Positions 1 to 7,525 are shown, counted from the first letter of the stretch. The stretch: DNA of 64,000 nt from Ornithobacterium rhinotracheale (GCF_004088395.1 NZ_CP035107.1:1503001-1567000), one strand, 5' to 3'. Translations and numbers: made by a program. The notes: generated by a model from the sequence alone, not told the origin.

Positions 1-157
1 CCACTTGGTATAGTAATGGCTGAAAGGTGTGATAATTGTTTTTATCGATCAGCACGACTTGCAGATTTTGTTTATTGAGTTTTTTGGCAAGGTTAAGCCC
101 CGCAAAACCAGCACCAATGACAACGACACGCTTGATGCTTAAATCAGGAATATTCAT
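1..157 (-). CDS. NDH-2-like NAD(P)/FAD-dependent oxidoreductase, N-terminus only
   Basis: Reading leftward from the ATG at 155-157, about 52 residues are visible before the window edge. They contain a Rossmann dinucleotide-binding motif ([14 protein letters not shown]) followed by a second strand ending [19 protein letters not shown]. The [10 protein letters not shown] stretch is typical of type II NADH:quinone oxidoreductases, membrane-peripheral FAD enzymes that pass electrons from NADH to quinone without pumping protons. Other FAD-dependent pyridine nucleotide-disulphide oxidoreductases share the first motif but not usually the second. The upstream 158-238 stretch must hold its promoter and abuts the IS3 remnant. 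Confidence 0.8.
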   Translation of the reverse strand, partial: MNIPDLSIKRVVVIGAGFAGLNLAKKLNKQNLQVVLIDKNNYHTFQPLLYQV

Positions 158-279
158 AAACTTCGTTTTATGGCCACAAAGTTACGCTATAATTTTTTAG
201 CAAAAAACTGCTAGGGCTTTCTTCCCATTAAATTTTATATCGTCAAACTAAAGTTTACTGAGGCTAATATAGTAAACAA

Positions 280-654
280 TTAAATAAGTCCAAAACAATA
301 ATTTAATTTTCTTTGATTTAAAGTATTTATTTTCACTTGTTTTCTTAGTTTTAAGATTTGATCTTGTCTACCTAGGTAAACATCTTCAGGGGTTAAATTA
401 TTTAAAGCTTCGTGATATCTTTGCGAGTTGTAATATTGCACAAATTTATCAATAGCCCTTTCGAGTTGCTCGGGAGCGTAATAATGGTGTAATTTGACTA
501 CATTTTTCATGGAACGATGATACCGCTCGATTTTCCCTTGTGTTTGCGGGTGCAATGTCTCTTGAGATGTATGCACTCTATCTCGTATTTATACTTCTGC
601 CGTTAGTCTCATATATTTTTTAAATTGAGGGGTTAATCCAATAGATTTAAGCTT
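280..654 (-). pseudogene. IS3 transposase OrfB, internally deleted
   Basis: In one minus-strand frame the first residues of an OrfB are readable (KLKSIGLTPQFKKYMRLTAE), then a TAA, then directly the C-terminal part of an rve integrase (HPQTQGKIERYHRSMKN through YYNSQRYHEALNNLTPEDVY). The catalytic core with the first two Asp residues of the DDE triad is missing. The junction lies near 590-600. The remaining 98-residue open frame starts at a GTG at 576 and cannot make an active recombinase. The product would at most have served as the integrase half of an OrfAB fusion. Confidence 0.85.
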
Positions 655-982
655 TTTTTACAATGTCATAACGAATAACCAAATCGGCCAAAGACTCTTT
701 CAATACGGTATTTTCTCTGCGTAAATCTTTGACTTCCTCACTGGTAGCTTCTCTTGTTTCGTTACCCGAAAGACGTTTCTTTCCTGCTTCAATGAACTCT
801 TTGCTCCATTTGTAATAAGTAGCTTCGCTGATGCCATATTTTCTGCACAGCTCTGCTACACTGAGCTCTGCACGTAAGCCTTCCATGACGATTAAAATCT
901 TTTGTTCTGCATTGTACACTTGGCGTGTATTACGGCGAACTTCTTTAATAAGCTTTTCGCTTTTTGTTTGTTTTTTTACCAT
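647..982 (-). CDS. IS3 transposase OrfA (HTH_Tnp_1 family)
   Basis: This 111-residue protein has the layout of IS3-family OrfA. There is a basic N-terminus, a helix-turn-helix around residues 25-70 (LSVAELCRKYGISEATYYKW), and a C-terminal leucine-zipper-like helix (RRENTVLKESLADLVIRYDI) used for OrfA/OrfAB oligomerisation. It normally binds the IS terminal repeats. The end of the gene has an A-rich run where intact relatives shift into orfB. Here the orfB frame is in +1/-2 register rather than -1, so an A-tract indel probably also occurred. With orfB deleted it can only act as a DNA-binding inhibitor. Confidence 0.85.
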   Translation of the reverse strand: MVKKQTKSEKLIKEVRRNTRQVYNAEQKILIVMEGLRAELSVAELCRKYGISEATYYKWSKEFIEAGKKRLSGNETREATSEEVKDLRRENTVLKESLADLVIRYDIVKKA

Positions 983-1040
983 GTTCTAAGTGGTTTTTGT
1001 AAAGTTAGTTTTTTCTTTTTTTAACTATACTATTTTTAAC

Positions 1041-1304
1041 CTAAACTGGTAAACTTTTTGCTGACGATTTACAATTCTCTTTATACCAAGGCAAACGGAA
1101 ATTCTTCTGTACACGAATGCGCTCATCTATCTCTGCCCTGTGGCGGTCAAAGATTTTTTCCAGCGACCAAATCGCCACAGAAACTATATATATCCACAAG
1201 CGCCAAAGGGCAGTTTTGCTGGTAGAGTTTAGCTCATTGAGCGCCTCGTGGTTTTCTTTCTCTCGGTAAATCTCCGCTTGTATTTCTTCTATTGTTCGTG
1301 CCAT
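1041..1304 (-). pseudogene. Phage tail/baseplate protein, truncated by IS3
   Basis: Only 87 residues remain and the last dozen (about SSAKSLPV) are encoded by the end of the IS3 element. The native part has a helical N-terminus (ARTIEEIQAEIYREKENHEAL) and a Trp-rich segment (TALWRLWIYIVSVAIWSLEKIFD). I recall this pattern from larger proteins in the tail modules of Bacteroidota Mu-like phages, so the rest of the gene and everything beyond it in this operon has probably been lost. The function is not established; its place after the spike and LysM genes suggests a baseplate or tail-tip role. Confidence 0.6.
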
Positions 1305-1306
1305 AA

Positions 1307-1612
1307 TTATGATACTTTAAAGTTTTGGTTAATCGTCCAGTAACTAATGCCCTCTAACTGCTCGGTGTATTCCTCAAGCGCCGTGGCAGGCTGAATGTTT
1401 TTAGCCGTGTAGTAGGCTAAAATATCTGCATCTTGCACAACCTCCCCCTTTCCCCCTCCGAGAGGGGGAAGTTCTAACCTTTGCCCAGCCTGCACATCAT
1501 CGGTAATGCTTAGGTTGTTAGCCTCGGCGAGCTCAAAAATACCTGCAATGCTCCCCGTGTGCTGGAGGCACACATCAAAAAGGGATTGTTTATGTAGGAC
1601 TATTATCTGCAT
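1307..1612 (-). CDS. LysM-like phage tail protein
   Basis: This 101-residue protein reads like a small tail protein of the LysM type. After MQIIVLHKQSLFDVCLQHTG comes a helix-rich middle (IAGIFELAEANNLSITDDVQAGQRLELP), the usual order of a LysM fold, which in phage tails bridges hub and tape measure or binds peptidoglycan. The central PPLGGGKGEV is encoded by a palindromic insertion and probably forms a surface loop between the LysM part and the C-terminal helix (AYYTAKNIQPATALEE). It overlaps the upstream membrane-protein gene by 23 bases, so the two are likely translationally coupled. Confidence 0.6.
   Translation of the reverse strand: MQIIVLHKQSLFDVCLQHTGSIAGIFELAEANNLSITDDVQAGQRLELPPLGGGKGEVVQDADILAYYTAKNIQPATALEEYTEQLEGISYWTINQNFKVS
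1452..1468. repeat. Intragenic GC-rich palindrome
   Basis: CCCCCTC and GAGGGGG flank a three-base CGA loop, giving a perfect 7-bp stem, followed by another run of C's. It lies inside the LysM-like tail gene and adds the peptide LPPLGGGKGEV in frame. The composition differs sharply from the AT-rich surroundings, which suggests a small inserted palindromic element. Similar proline/glycine insertions occur in Flavobacteriia proteins, from memory. Confidence 0.6.
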
Positions 1613-2009
1613 TTTTTATCTTGGTAATTTGTCCTTTTAAAGCGATGAATTTTTTCTGTAATTCGGTATGTTCCGCTTGCAGGTTATTGTACTTTTGGCT
1701 TAAATCAAAATACTTTTTTCGCCAATCGGAGATTTCATTACGCATATTATTTAGCTCGTGTTGCATCGCCGAAATCATACTCATATTTTCCACAATGGCT
1801 TTGGTGTCTTGCAGGCGTTGTTCGTTCATTTGTTCGCGCTCTTTGGCCACTTGTTCTTGGAGCTTTAAAAGAAATTCATTTTCCCCATTGCGTTTGTCTA
1901 CCTGCGTAGCCTTGATTTGCCCTCGAAAAGTAAACCAAGCACCTCCCAGCGTTCCGATCACCGAAACAATAGCGATGATAATTCCTTGTATAATTTCTGC
2001 ACTTGTCAT
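1590..2009 (-). CDS. Phage membrane-anchored coiled-coil protein
   Basis: The 139-residue product has one N-terminal transmembrane helix (residues about 6-28, IIQGIIIAIVSVIGTLGGAW) followed by a long charged coiled coil covering almost all the rest (residues 40-130, many Gln, Lys and Glu at heptad positions). No enzymatic motif is visible. The shape resembles spanin- or Rz-like and other small phage membrane proteins, but the position between baseplate genes gives no firm role. It ends inside the next gene, supporting translation as part of the tail operon. Confidence 0.55.
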   Translation of the reverse strand: MTSAEIIQGIIIAIVSVIGTLGGAWFTFRGQIKATQVDKRNGENEFLLKLQEQVAKEREQMNEQRLQDTKAIVENMSMISAMQHELNNMRNEISDWRKKYFDLSQKYNNLQAEHTELQKKFIALKGQITKIKNADNSPT

Positions 2010-2012
2010 TTC

Positions 2013-2237
2013 TTATTCAATTTTAGCGTTAATTTTTCCTGTTACGGGCCCGCCACTAGTGGGCGCAATAAGCCCAGAGGTGTAAATGATTTGTAGGCCT
2101 TTAATTTCCTCCACAATAGCCGAGGCGAGGGCTTGGGCAAATTCCTCCTTGCTTCGGTTGGGGTTGTCCTCCTCCCGCTGGCATTTATCCATCGCTGCCA
2201 CTATTTTATTTTTTAATCTCTCTGCATTTAAAGCCAT
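2013..2237 (-). CDS. Small phage protein of unknown function
   Basis: A 74-residue protein with an amphipathic N-terminus (LNAERLKNKIVAAMDKCQ), an acidic linker (REEDNPNRSKEEF) and a C-terminal stretch rich in Gly and Thr (GLIAPTSGGPVTGKINAKIE). I do not recognise the family. It lies 3 bases from the membrane coiled-coil gene and 1 base from the spike gene, so it belongs to the tail operon. The C-terminal part looks beta-structured, which would suit a baseplate or spike-tip accessory, but this is inference from position only. Confidence 0.5.
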   Translation of the reverse strand: MALNAERLKNKIVAAMDKCQREEDNPNRSKEEFAQALASAIVEEIKGLQIIYTSGLIAPTSGGPVTGKINAKIE

Positions 2238-2238
2238 T

Positions 2239-2739
2239 TTAATTGTCGTTTAAAAGGTTATTAAATCGTTTTTCCAACGCGGTAAACTCGGGCTCGTTGA
2301 TAAGCTTTATCGTGCTCCCTGTGTTGGTAGTGAATTTCATCCGCTTGATGGCTGCAATCAAATCCGCCATTAAAGCTTTGAGGGTTTCGTTTTCTTTTTT
2401 TAATAGGAACCCCTCGGCGTTTACTAAAAAATGAACTTCTCCAACTTTGTAATCAAAGCTTTCTACCTCGCTGTATGCTATAATGTGATAGCGGTTCATA
2501 TCTTCTTCAATGGGTGCTATCAAAATGCTACTGCCCACTTTTGGAAATAGATAAAAACGCTTTTCGCTTTCATTTTCAACCTCGGTGGCTGTTAGCCTTA
2601 CGCTATATTCAATGCTCTCATCTTTCACGCGACAGGTTCCTTTCTTTTTATCAACAGAAAGCACTTCTACTGCCGTGGTTGGCGTGGCTCTTTTGGCAAA
2701 TACCGATAAGGCATTTTGTAATTCTAAATCTAAGCTCAT
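2239..2739 (-). CDS. Baseplate spike/puncturing protein (gpV-like OB fold)
   Basis: The 166-residue protein begins with a short helix (MSLDLELQNALSVFAKRA), then an OB-fold-like beta region (VEVLSVDKKKGTCRVKD, then FPKVGSSILIAPIEED) of the kind in P2 gpV and Mu gp45 spikes. A C-terminal helix and turn region follow (KENETLKALMADLIAAIKRM). Such trimers cap the tail tube and puncture the cell envelope on contraction. The gene overlaps the hub gene by 4 bases, the usual hub-then-spike order of contractile tails. It is somewhat shorter than classical gpV and lacks a His-x-His metal tip motif that I can see. Confidence 0.6.
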   Translation of the reverse strand: MSLDLELQNALSVFAKRATPTTAVEVLSVDKKKGTCRVKDESIEYSVRLTATEVENESEKRFYLFPKVGSSILIAPIEEDMNRYHIIAYSEVESFDYKVGEVHFLVNAEGFLLKKENETLKALMADLIAAIKRMKFTTNTGSTIKLINEPEFTALEKRFNNLLNDN

Positions 2740-3701
2740 AACCTTGCTCCAATTTCTATTTTTCGTCTGGCACCACTGGTGCCAAAGCTGGTTTCTACTT
2801 TTTTGATGAAGTAGTCCTCATCAATATTTTTCAAATCTTTATCTATAAGGCGCGCTTTCATTCCACGAGTGGCAAACGGAATAAGAAAGCTCGTAATACT
2901 GCCATCAAAGCCATCGTATTTCATTTTTTCAATTTCTGCTAACGCCATTTCTTTTAGTTTTTTTTCGTCTGAAACTACCGAAGTGTGAAAAGTTCTAACC
3001 TCGCCCTCTGGATCGCCGACCTCAATGGTTTGTCTTTTATTTTTTTTGTCTACATAGGTGTAGCGTACCTTTATTTTTCTTTCTTCTTTGGTGCGATACT
3101 CCAAATCATTGCTAATTATGTTGTAGTTTAAATCATACACCACTACCTCTCCGATATTCGTTAGCTGTTGGAGCCCTGCGTATAATTTCCCATCATCGTC
3201 AATGAAAATTGTAAGCCTAAACTCTTCTTGTAGCTTTTTCAATACCTGCGTTCCGTTGGCATTTTTGATAATCCATTTTTCTAACTTTATATCAGGAATA
3301 TTGTTTGCCAAACGAATGGGCGTATCTTTCACTACTTCTTGCAACACTTCCTTCAGCGTGGTGTGCTCCCAAGCTTTGGTTATATTTTTTCTGCGGAGTA
3401 GATACATTGCGTCTTCGCATTCCACTACTACGGGGGTGCCCGTTTTTACCCTTTTTACATAGCCTTTAAATTCCACACCACGGTATACGCCCTCGTAGCC
3501 CAAGGTTACTGTTACTTCATCACCTGCCTTTATGGCCTGCTCGGTGTAAAGCTCTTTTCCCTTTTCTTTAATAATGAAATGTGTAGGCATTTCAATGGTG
3601 CAAGTATCTGCCAGCTCATCTACGGATTTGGTAATCGTTACTTGACTGATGCTGCGAAAAGAGTAGACACCTATTTGGATATGTGATTCTAGAACAAACA
3701 T
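2736..3701 (-). CDS. Baseplate hub protein (late control gpD-like)
   Basis: The 321-residue product matches the layout of phage D/gp27-like hubs. A first beta domain runs to about residue 110 (VTITKSVDELADTCTIEMP, then VTVTLGYEG and FKGYVKRV). The middle has a helix-turn segment (HTTLKEVLQEVVKDTPI). A further beta domain contains YTYVDKKNKRQTIEVGD and the C-terminal VETSFGTSGARRKIEIG. Two D domains form the threefold hub beneath the tail tube and hold the spike. It overlaps the spike gene and follows the DUF6046-like gene with 2 bases between them. Confidence 0.75.
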   Translation of the reverse strand: MFVLESHIQIGVYSFRSISQVTITKSVDELADTCTIEMPTHFIIKEKGKELYTEQAIKAGDEVTVTLGYEGVYRGVEFKGYVKRVKTGTPVVVECEDAMYLLRRKNITKAWEHTTLKEVLQEVVKDTPIRLANNIPDIKLEKWIIKNANGTQVLKKLQEEFRLTIFIDDDGKLYAGLQQLTNIGEVVVYDLNYNIISNDLEYRTKEERKIKVRYTYVDKKNKRQTIEVGDPEGEVRTFHTSVVSDEKKLKEMALAEIEKMKYDGFDGSITSFLIPFATRGMKARLIDKDLKNIDEDYFIKKVETSFGTSGARRKIEIGARL

Positions 3702-3703
3702 TT

Positions 3704-4309
3704 TTAGCTTAAAAGTTTTTTTCTCTCTATTTTTTTATCATCTAATTCGGCATAAAAATCATTGTCGCTCACCGCTGAAATTTCATATTTCTGAATTCCC
3801 TCTTGCCCTTGCATTGCTTCAAATTGAATATCTTTTAAAACGATATTTCTAATGCCAAAGAGTTCAAATAATTTATTATTTAATACTTCGAGGCTTTCAT
3901 TTTTCTCAAAGAGAAGGTTCAGGGCTTGCACTTGCTCGGCAGGGTAGCGCTCGGGTTCCTCAAAATCTACGCACAGCCCTTTGATTGTGATTTCCCAGTC
4001 CTCGGTGCAGATGTATTCTTTCACTTTTCCACGGCGATATTTGCCCACGGTAGCGGTTTCTACAATGGTTTTAGACAATGAAAAATCCACTAGCGGTTCG
4101 TTGGGAAATAGGGTTATTTCGCCTTTTTTGTCGGATACTTGTAGCGTCATAAAGTATTGACTACCCTTGGAGCGTGCCTCGCTAATGCTTCTAAGGCTTG
4201 GGGCTACAAAGGCGGTTTTATTGTTTTCCCACCACGCGGGAAATGCAGGCCCCACATAGTCAAAAAATGCCCGTGCCGTTAATTCTTTTATATTGAATAT
4301 TTCTGCCAT
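3704..4309 (-). CDS. Phage baseplate-associated protein (DUF6046-like)
   Basis: A 201-residue soluble protein between the tape measure and hub genes, the place of a baseplate initiator or LysM/gp53-type adaptor. Motifs include FFDYVGPAFPAWW near the N-terminus, a beta-rich middle (SQYFMTLQVSDKKGEITL), and a helical plus beta C-terminus (VLNNKLFELFGIRNIVLKD, then KYEISAVSDNDF). I associate this with the DUF6046 phage family from memory, which has no assigned biochemical activity. Spacing is 2 bases to each neighbour, so it is co-translated with the tail genes. Confidence 0.6.
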   Translation of the reverse strand: MAEIFNIKELTARAFFDYVGPAFPAWWENNKTAFVAPSLRSISEARSKGSQYFMTLQVSDKKGEITLFPNEPLVDFSLSKTIVETATVGKYRRGKVKEYICTEDWEITIKGLCVDFEEPERYPAEQVQALNLLFEKNESLEVLNNKLFELFGIRNIVLKDIQFEAMQGQEGIQKYEISAVSDNDFYAELDDKKIERKKLLS

Positions 4310-4311
4310 TT

Positions 4312-6240
4312 TTACATCGTTTGCATTTGGTTCGCACTATTTACTACTCGTAATAGTTCTTCTTTTAGTTTTTGTCCTAAATTAGAAATACCTTCATTGG
4401 CTGAGCTCACATATATTTTGGTATCGGTGCCGAGGTTCTGAATATTGATGTGAATATCTGTTTTGCGTGTGCCGCCAGAGATAACGCTACCAGCCTTATC
4501 TTTTGCGGCCTTAGGGGCTTTTTTCTTTTTACCCTTTTTCCCTCCACCTGTGTCAGTTAGTAGCGAATCAAATAGATTTGATTTAGGGCTTTGCCCATTA
4601 CCACTGCCTCCGCCCACTCCCTGCGTGGTATGGGCATTCTTATTTGCCGTTACAGGGTTAGCTTTTTTCCCTGCCTCCCAGCCTATATTAAAGTTTTCAA
4701 AAGCCTTCTTCCCATCACTGATAGCCTGAGCTGCGGAGTTTTTACCCATTAGGTTTTTTATGGCCTCGCCACCTGTTTTTATAGCGCCAGTGAAATCTCC
4801 TGAAAAGAATTTTACCAAGGCTTGCCCTATGCCCATAATACCACTGAGCATTTCTTTGAAGCGATTAATCACATAGTTTTTAATTGTATTTCCTAGTCCT
4901 TTTAATACTTCCCACACGCCTAAAATAGCACCTCGGAACCACGCAAATTTATTCCACAGCAGTACCACAACACCTATTAAAACCACAATGGCGGCCACCA
5001 CAAGCCCTATGGGGTTCATCGACATTGCCAAGTTCCACGCCCACTGTGCCGTTTCCACAAGCCAAATAATTCCCTCAAGAATGCCTAGTGCAATGCTGAG
5101 AGCAATGGTAGAGGCATTGGCAATAAGCATATACGCGCCTACACCTAAGGCTGCAATGCCTAATATCTGCATAAAGAGGGTGAAGTTTTCTAGGCTAGGC
5201 AAAAAGCTGACAACCCACTGCCCAAAGGGAATAATTTTTTCAGCGAACGAGGTACCAACATCAAATATAGGCTTTACCCATTCGGCAAATTTTAAACCTA
5301 CCTTATTGACGACCGCAGAAAAAGCATCAAGCATCGTGGAAAATTTACCGCCGGCGGATTCGCTCATTTTTTCGCTCATCTGGTAGTAGCGCCCCCCCTC
5401 TGAGGTGGCAATTTTAAAGGCTTCTTCCACCATTTGGGCAGAGATGGCACCTTTTTCCATCTTTTCTTTTAGAATGCCCACTGAAAGCCCCGTTTGCTCC
5501 GAAATAATCTGTAACGGGTTAAAACCTTGGTTAATGAGCTGCAAAAGGTCTTGCCCCATCAGTTTGCCCGTAGCCATAATTTGGGAATACACCAGGGAGA
5601 GTCCTGAGAGCTTTTCCTCGTTCCCCATAGCAATATCCCCGAGCATCTTCATATTCGGAAGAATTTTCTCCTCGGCTACGCCAAAGCCCAGCATCGTTTC
5701 GGCTCCTTTTTGCAAGCCACTAAGGGAATAAGGGGTAAAATTTGCATATTCGGTGAGTTCACCGAGCATTTTTTTTGCCTTTTCGGCACTACCAAGTAGC
5801 ACTTCAAATTTAATGTTGGACTGCTCAAGCTCAACGCCCTTGTTAAAAATAGATTTTATCCCGTCCCACGCCTGTAAGGCAAGCCCCACGCTACCTGCAA
5901 GGCCAACGAGTCCCCCCATCTCTCCGCCAAGCGCTCTAATTCTTTCCCCAATTCCTTTTGGAGGTAAATTTTCTAGCTTTCGAATTTCGCGCTCTGTGCG
6001 ATTAATCTCTGTTTTCAGCCTCCGTATATCGTTTATAGAGGTAGAGGCTGTGCGCTGTGCGTTGAGACGCTGCAATTTAGCGTTTAATTCATCGATGGAT
6101 TTCACCGATTTGTTGAAATTATTTTGTAATTTTGATTGGCTGTTTCGGAGTTTGTTTTCCAAAGTCCCCAAACCGCTACTTATCTTCGCGATGGAAGAGG
6201 AGGCGAAATCTTTTAAGAATAATGAAAAACTATAACTCAT
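4312..6240 (-). CDS. Tail length tape measure protein
   Basis: At 642 residues this is the longest tail gene. It starts with a coiled coil (residues about 25-95, INEL/LNRT-type heptads, many Asn and Lys). The tape_meas_nterm-like region follows (GSAEKAKKMLGELTEYANFT, then GLSLVYSQIMATGKLMGQDL). Hydrophobic segments lie near residues 113-130, 355-395 and 412-432, and a Lys-rich low-complexity tail near 560-590 (KKGKKKKAPKAAKDK). The protein sets tail length and is released during DNA ejection. At about 1.5 angstrom per residue it predicts a tail near 95 nm, which is an inference. Confidence 0.85.
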   Translation of the reverse strand: MSYSFSLFLKDFASSSIAKISSGLGTLENKLRNSQSKLQNNFNKSVKSIDELNAKLQRLNAQRTASTSINDIRRLKTEINRTEREIRKLENLPPKGIGERIRALGGEMGGLVGLAGSVGLALQAWDGIKSIFNKGVELEQSNIKFEVLLGSAEKAKKMLGELTEYANFTPYSLSGLQKGAETMLGFGVAEEKILPNMKMLGDIAMGNEEKLSGLSLVYSQIMATGKLMGQDLLQLINQGFNPLQIISEQTGLSVGILKEKMEKGAISAQMVEEAFKIATSEGGRYYQMSEKMSESAGGKFSTMLDAFSAVVNKVGLKFAEWVKPIFDVGTSFAEKIIPFGQWVVSFLPSLENFTLFMQILGIAALGVGAYMLIANASTIALSIALGILEGIIWLVETAQWAWNLAMSMNPIGLVVAAIVVLIGVVVLLWNKFAWFRGAILGVWEVLKGLGNTIKNYVINRFKEMLSGIMGIGQALVKFFSGDFTGAIKTGGEAIKNLMGKNSAAQAISDGKKAFENFNIGWEAGKKANPVTANKNAHTTQGVGGGSGNGQSPKSNLFDSLLTDTGGGKKGKKKKAPKAAKDKAGSVISGGTRKTDIHINIQNLGTDTKIYVSSANEGISNLGQKLKEELLRVVNSANQMQTM

Positions 6241-6546
6241 ATGGTTCTATCTTTTTTTACAATTATCGGGTGTTTACTTCTAGCTTATGGGCTAATGATT
6301 GTTTTAGGCTTTATTTTTAAGGCTACGGCTTTTATTTCTCTTTTAGGCTTAGCCTTTTTGGTTAAAGGAGGGCAGGTTTCCGCTTCACAATGGTGGGCAG
6401 CAGCTATTCAGTTGCCTTTTTTACTATTAGAGTTTGCTTTGATTTTCACCGAAGGTTGGGGAGGTCTTGCGTGGGCGTTATTAGTACAAGTACTGGTTTC
6501 TGTAATTATCTTTAATCTTCAAAGAATTAAGGCTAACCGCCATTAG
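6241..6546 (+). CDS. Small membrane protein antisense within the tail operon
   Basis: A 101-residue, very hydrophobic product with three likely transmembrane helices (FFTIIGCLLLAYGLMIVLGF, then ISLLGLAFLVKG, then LPFLLLEFALIFTEGWGG with WALLVQVLVSVIIF). It lies on the plus strand in the otherwise empty gap between the frameshifted chaperone and the tape measure, directly abutting the tape measure start and overlapping the chaperone end by 14 bases. No recognised family. It behaves like a moron, that is, a host-benefit or exclusion gene with its own promoter, or a holin-like protein. A non-expressed open frame cannot be excluded. Confidence 0.5.
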   Translation: MVLSFFTIIGCLLLAYGLMIVLGFIFKATAFISLLGLAFLVKGGQVSASQWWAAAIQLPFLLLEFALIFTEGWGGLAWALLVQVLVSVIIFNLQRIKANRH

Positions 6547-7044
6547 TTTTGCTTTCCCTCTCTCTTATATCCTGCAATTGCGCAAACTTTTCTCCCCACT
6601 CTTCATCGGTTAAATCATTTGGATTAATGCCTAAATAATATTCCATCATGGTGTTTACATAACCTATCCAATTGGATTCCATATCTCCTTTGGAATCCTC
6701 TACAACTTTTTTAGCTCGGCTGTTTTTACTTCCATTAAGCCCTCTAATTGTGCCGAGGCACCAAAGAAATAGCTGTCATCACCTTTTACATCGGCATCAC
6801 CGCCTAAAAAGCATTGGTTTAATATCACTTCGGCAAAGCCGAGCGGGTTGGTCTGCATTTTTGTCATTGCAAAGCTGAGTACCTTTCTATCGGGCTTTTT
6901 TAAATAAACTTCTTTGCCATCTTCAAATTGAATTTTAAAAATTTCGCCGTATTTCTTTTTCCACTCGTTGATTTGGCTCTGATTTATAGTTTCAGCAGTA
7001 TTCGCCGAAACTGCGTTTTGCTCTTGTGTGATTTCTTTTTTCAT
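6533..7044 (-). CDS. Tail assembly chaperone, frameshifted long (GT-type) product
   Basis: A -1 slip on A AAA AAG (6706-6712) carries translation past the zero-frame TAG into a second frame. That frame stays open for about 57 codons to a TAG at 6533-6535. The extension reads VVEDSKGDMESNWIGYVNTM, then YYLGINPNDLTDEEWGEKFA, then QLQDIRERES, a T-domain-like segment with a typical Trp-Gly/Glu-Lys-Phe helix. Lambda gpGT works the same way: the T part contacts the tube protein and the G part the tape measure. Neither the extension nor a start codon exists as a separate gene, so frameshifting is the simplest explanation. Confidence 0.8.
6700..7044 (-). CDS. Tail assembly chaperone, short (G-type) product
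   Basis: The 114-residue zero-frame product has a low-complexity N-terminus (QEQNAVSANTAETINQSQIN), then a compact domain (YGEIFKIQFEDGKEVYLKKP, then FAMTKMQTNPLGFAEVILNQ, then CFLGGDADVKGDDSYFFGA). This arrangement, lying between tail tube and tape measure, matches lambda gpG-type chaperones that coat the tape measure during tail assembly. The last codons before the TAG are CTA AAA AAG TTG, an in-phase slippery site, so part of the translation is expected to continue as the long form. Confidence 0.75.
   Translation of the reverse strand: MKKEITQEQNAVSANTAETINQSQINEWKKKYGEIFKIQFEDGKEVYLKKPDRKVLSFAMTKMQTNPLGFAEVILNQCFLGGDADVKGDDSYFFGASAQLEGLMEVKTAELKKL
6706..6712 (-). promoter_or_regulatory. 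Programmed -1 frameshift heptamer A AAA AAG
   Basis: On the minus strand the codons CTA AAA AAG present the X XXY YYZ heptamer in exact zero-frame phase, followed two codons later by TAG. A AAA AAG is among the most efficient -1 slippery sites in bacteria. No strong downstream stem-loop was identified by eye. Confidence 0.8.
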
Positions 7045-7105
7045 TTTTTAAATTAAGTTTAAACAGTATTTAAATTTCCTTTTTTAGTTATCTACCGTGC
7101 TACGG

Positions 7106-7522
7106 TTAATCTTGGCGTTTTACATTTAAAAACAAGATGGGCAGCTCCACAATCATATTTTTGTCGCCTTGCTTCATTGCTTTTTTCACCTCGGTAAACT
7201 CGACACCTTTTAAAATATCGGTTACCATCTGCCCGCCATCGTGCGGAACATAGGCCACTACGACATCAAAGCTGAGGCTTAAAATATCCTTGTTTTTGGC
7301 ATCTCTTGTCATCGCTTCCAGTTCCGATTGCCAAATGCTCAACTTGCCTTCATAGGTTCTGTTACCACCTACCACGCCGTGCGGTTTGCATCCACGACCA
7401 TAGAGGTAATCTTTTTCTTTTTTTTCGGTATATTCCACCTCTGTGGCTCCCTCTAAGATTCTACCACCTAAGGCAATAGATATATCGCACCACGCGTATT
7501 GTTTACTGCTAAATGTTGTCAT
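7106..7522 (-). CDS. Phage tail tube protein
   Basis: The 138-residue protein is beta-rich (YAWCDISIALGGRILEGATE, then DYLYGRGCKPHGVVGGNRTY, then ILSLSFDVVVAYVPHDGG). The segment GRGCKPHGVVGGNRTYEGKL resembles the loop and strand of Mu-like tube proteins (gpM-type). It lies immediately after the sheath gene and before the chaperone, the canonical sheath-tube-chaperone order of contractile tails. Copies stack as hexameric rings inside the sheath. A gap of about 60 bases to the chaperone gene contains no gene that I can see. Confidence 0.7.
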   Translation of the reverse strand: MTTFSSKQYAWCDISIALGGRILEGATEVEYTEKKEKDYLYGRGCKPHGVVGGNRTYEGKLSIWQSELEAMTRDAKNKDILSLSFDVVVAYVPHDGGQMVTDILKGVEFTEVKKAMKQGDKNMIVELPILFLNVKRQD

Positions 7523-7525
7523 TGC

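Larger units (their letters stand above)
239..1068 (-). mobile_element. IS3-family insertion sequence remnant
   Basis: The segment carries an intact orfA-type transposase gene and a heavily deleted orfB on the minus strand. The two ends are imperfect inverted repeats: reading inward, both start ATCGTCA and then contain AAAGTTTAC (left 239-259; right 1068 back to about 1048). A full IS3 element is 1.2-1.5 kb, so roughly 0.5 kb is gone, all from orfB. The right end lies inside a prophage tail gene, which it truncates. Exact termini are uncertain because the repeats are imperfect and no target duplication was recognised. Confidence 0.7.

Noticed and set aside
647-654. Programmed -1 frameshift from IS3 orfA to orfB
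   Set aside because: The A-run is there, but the remaining orfB frame is in +1/-2 register relative to orfA, so the site is not functional in this copy.
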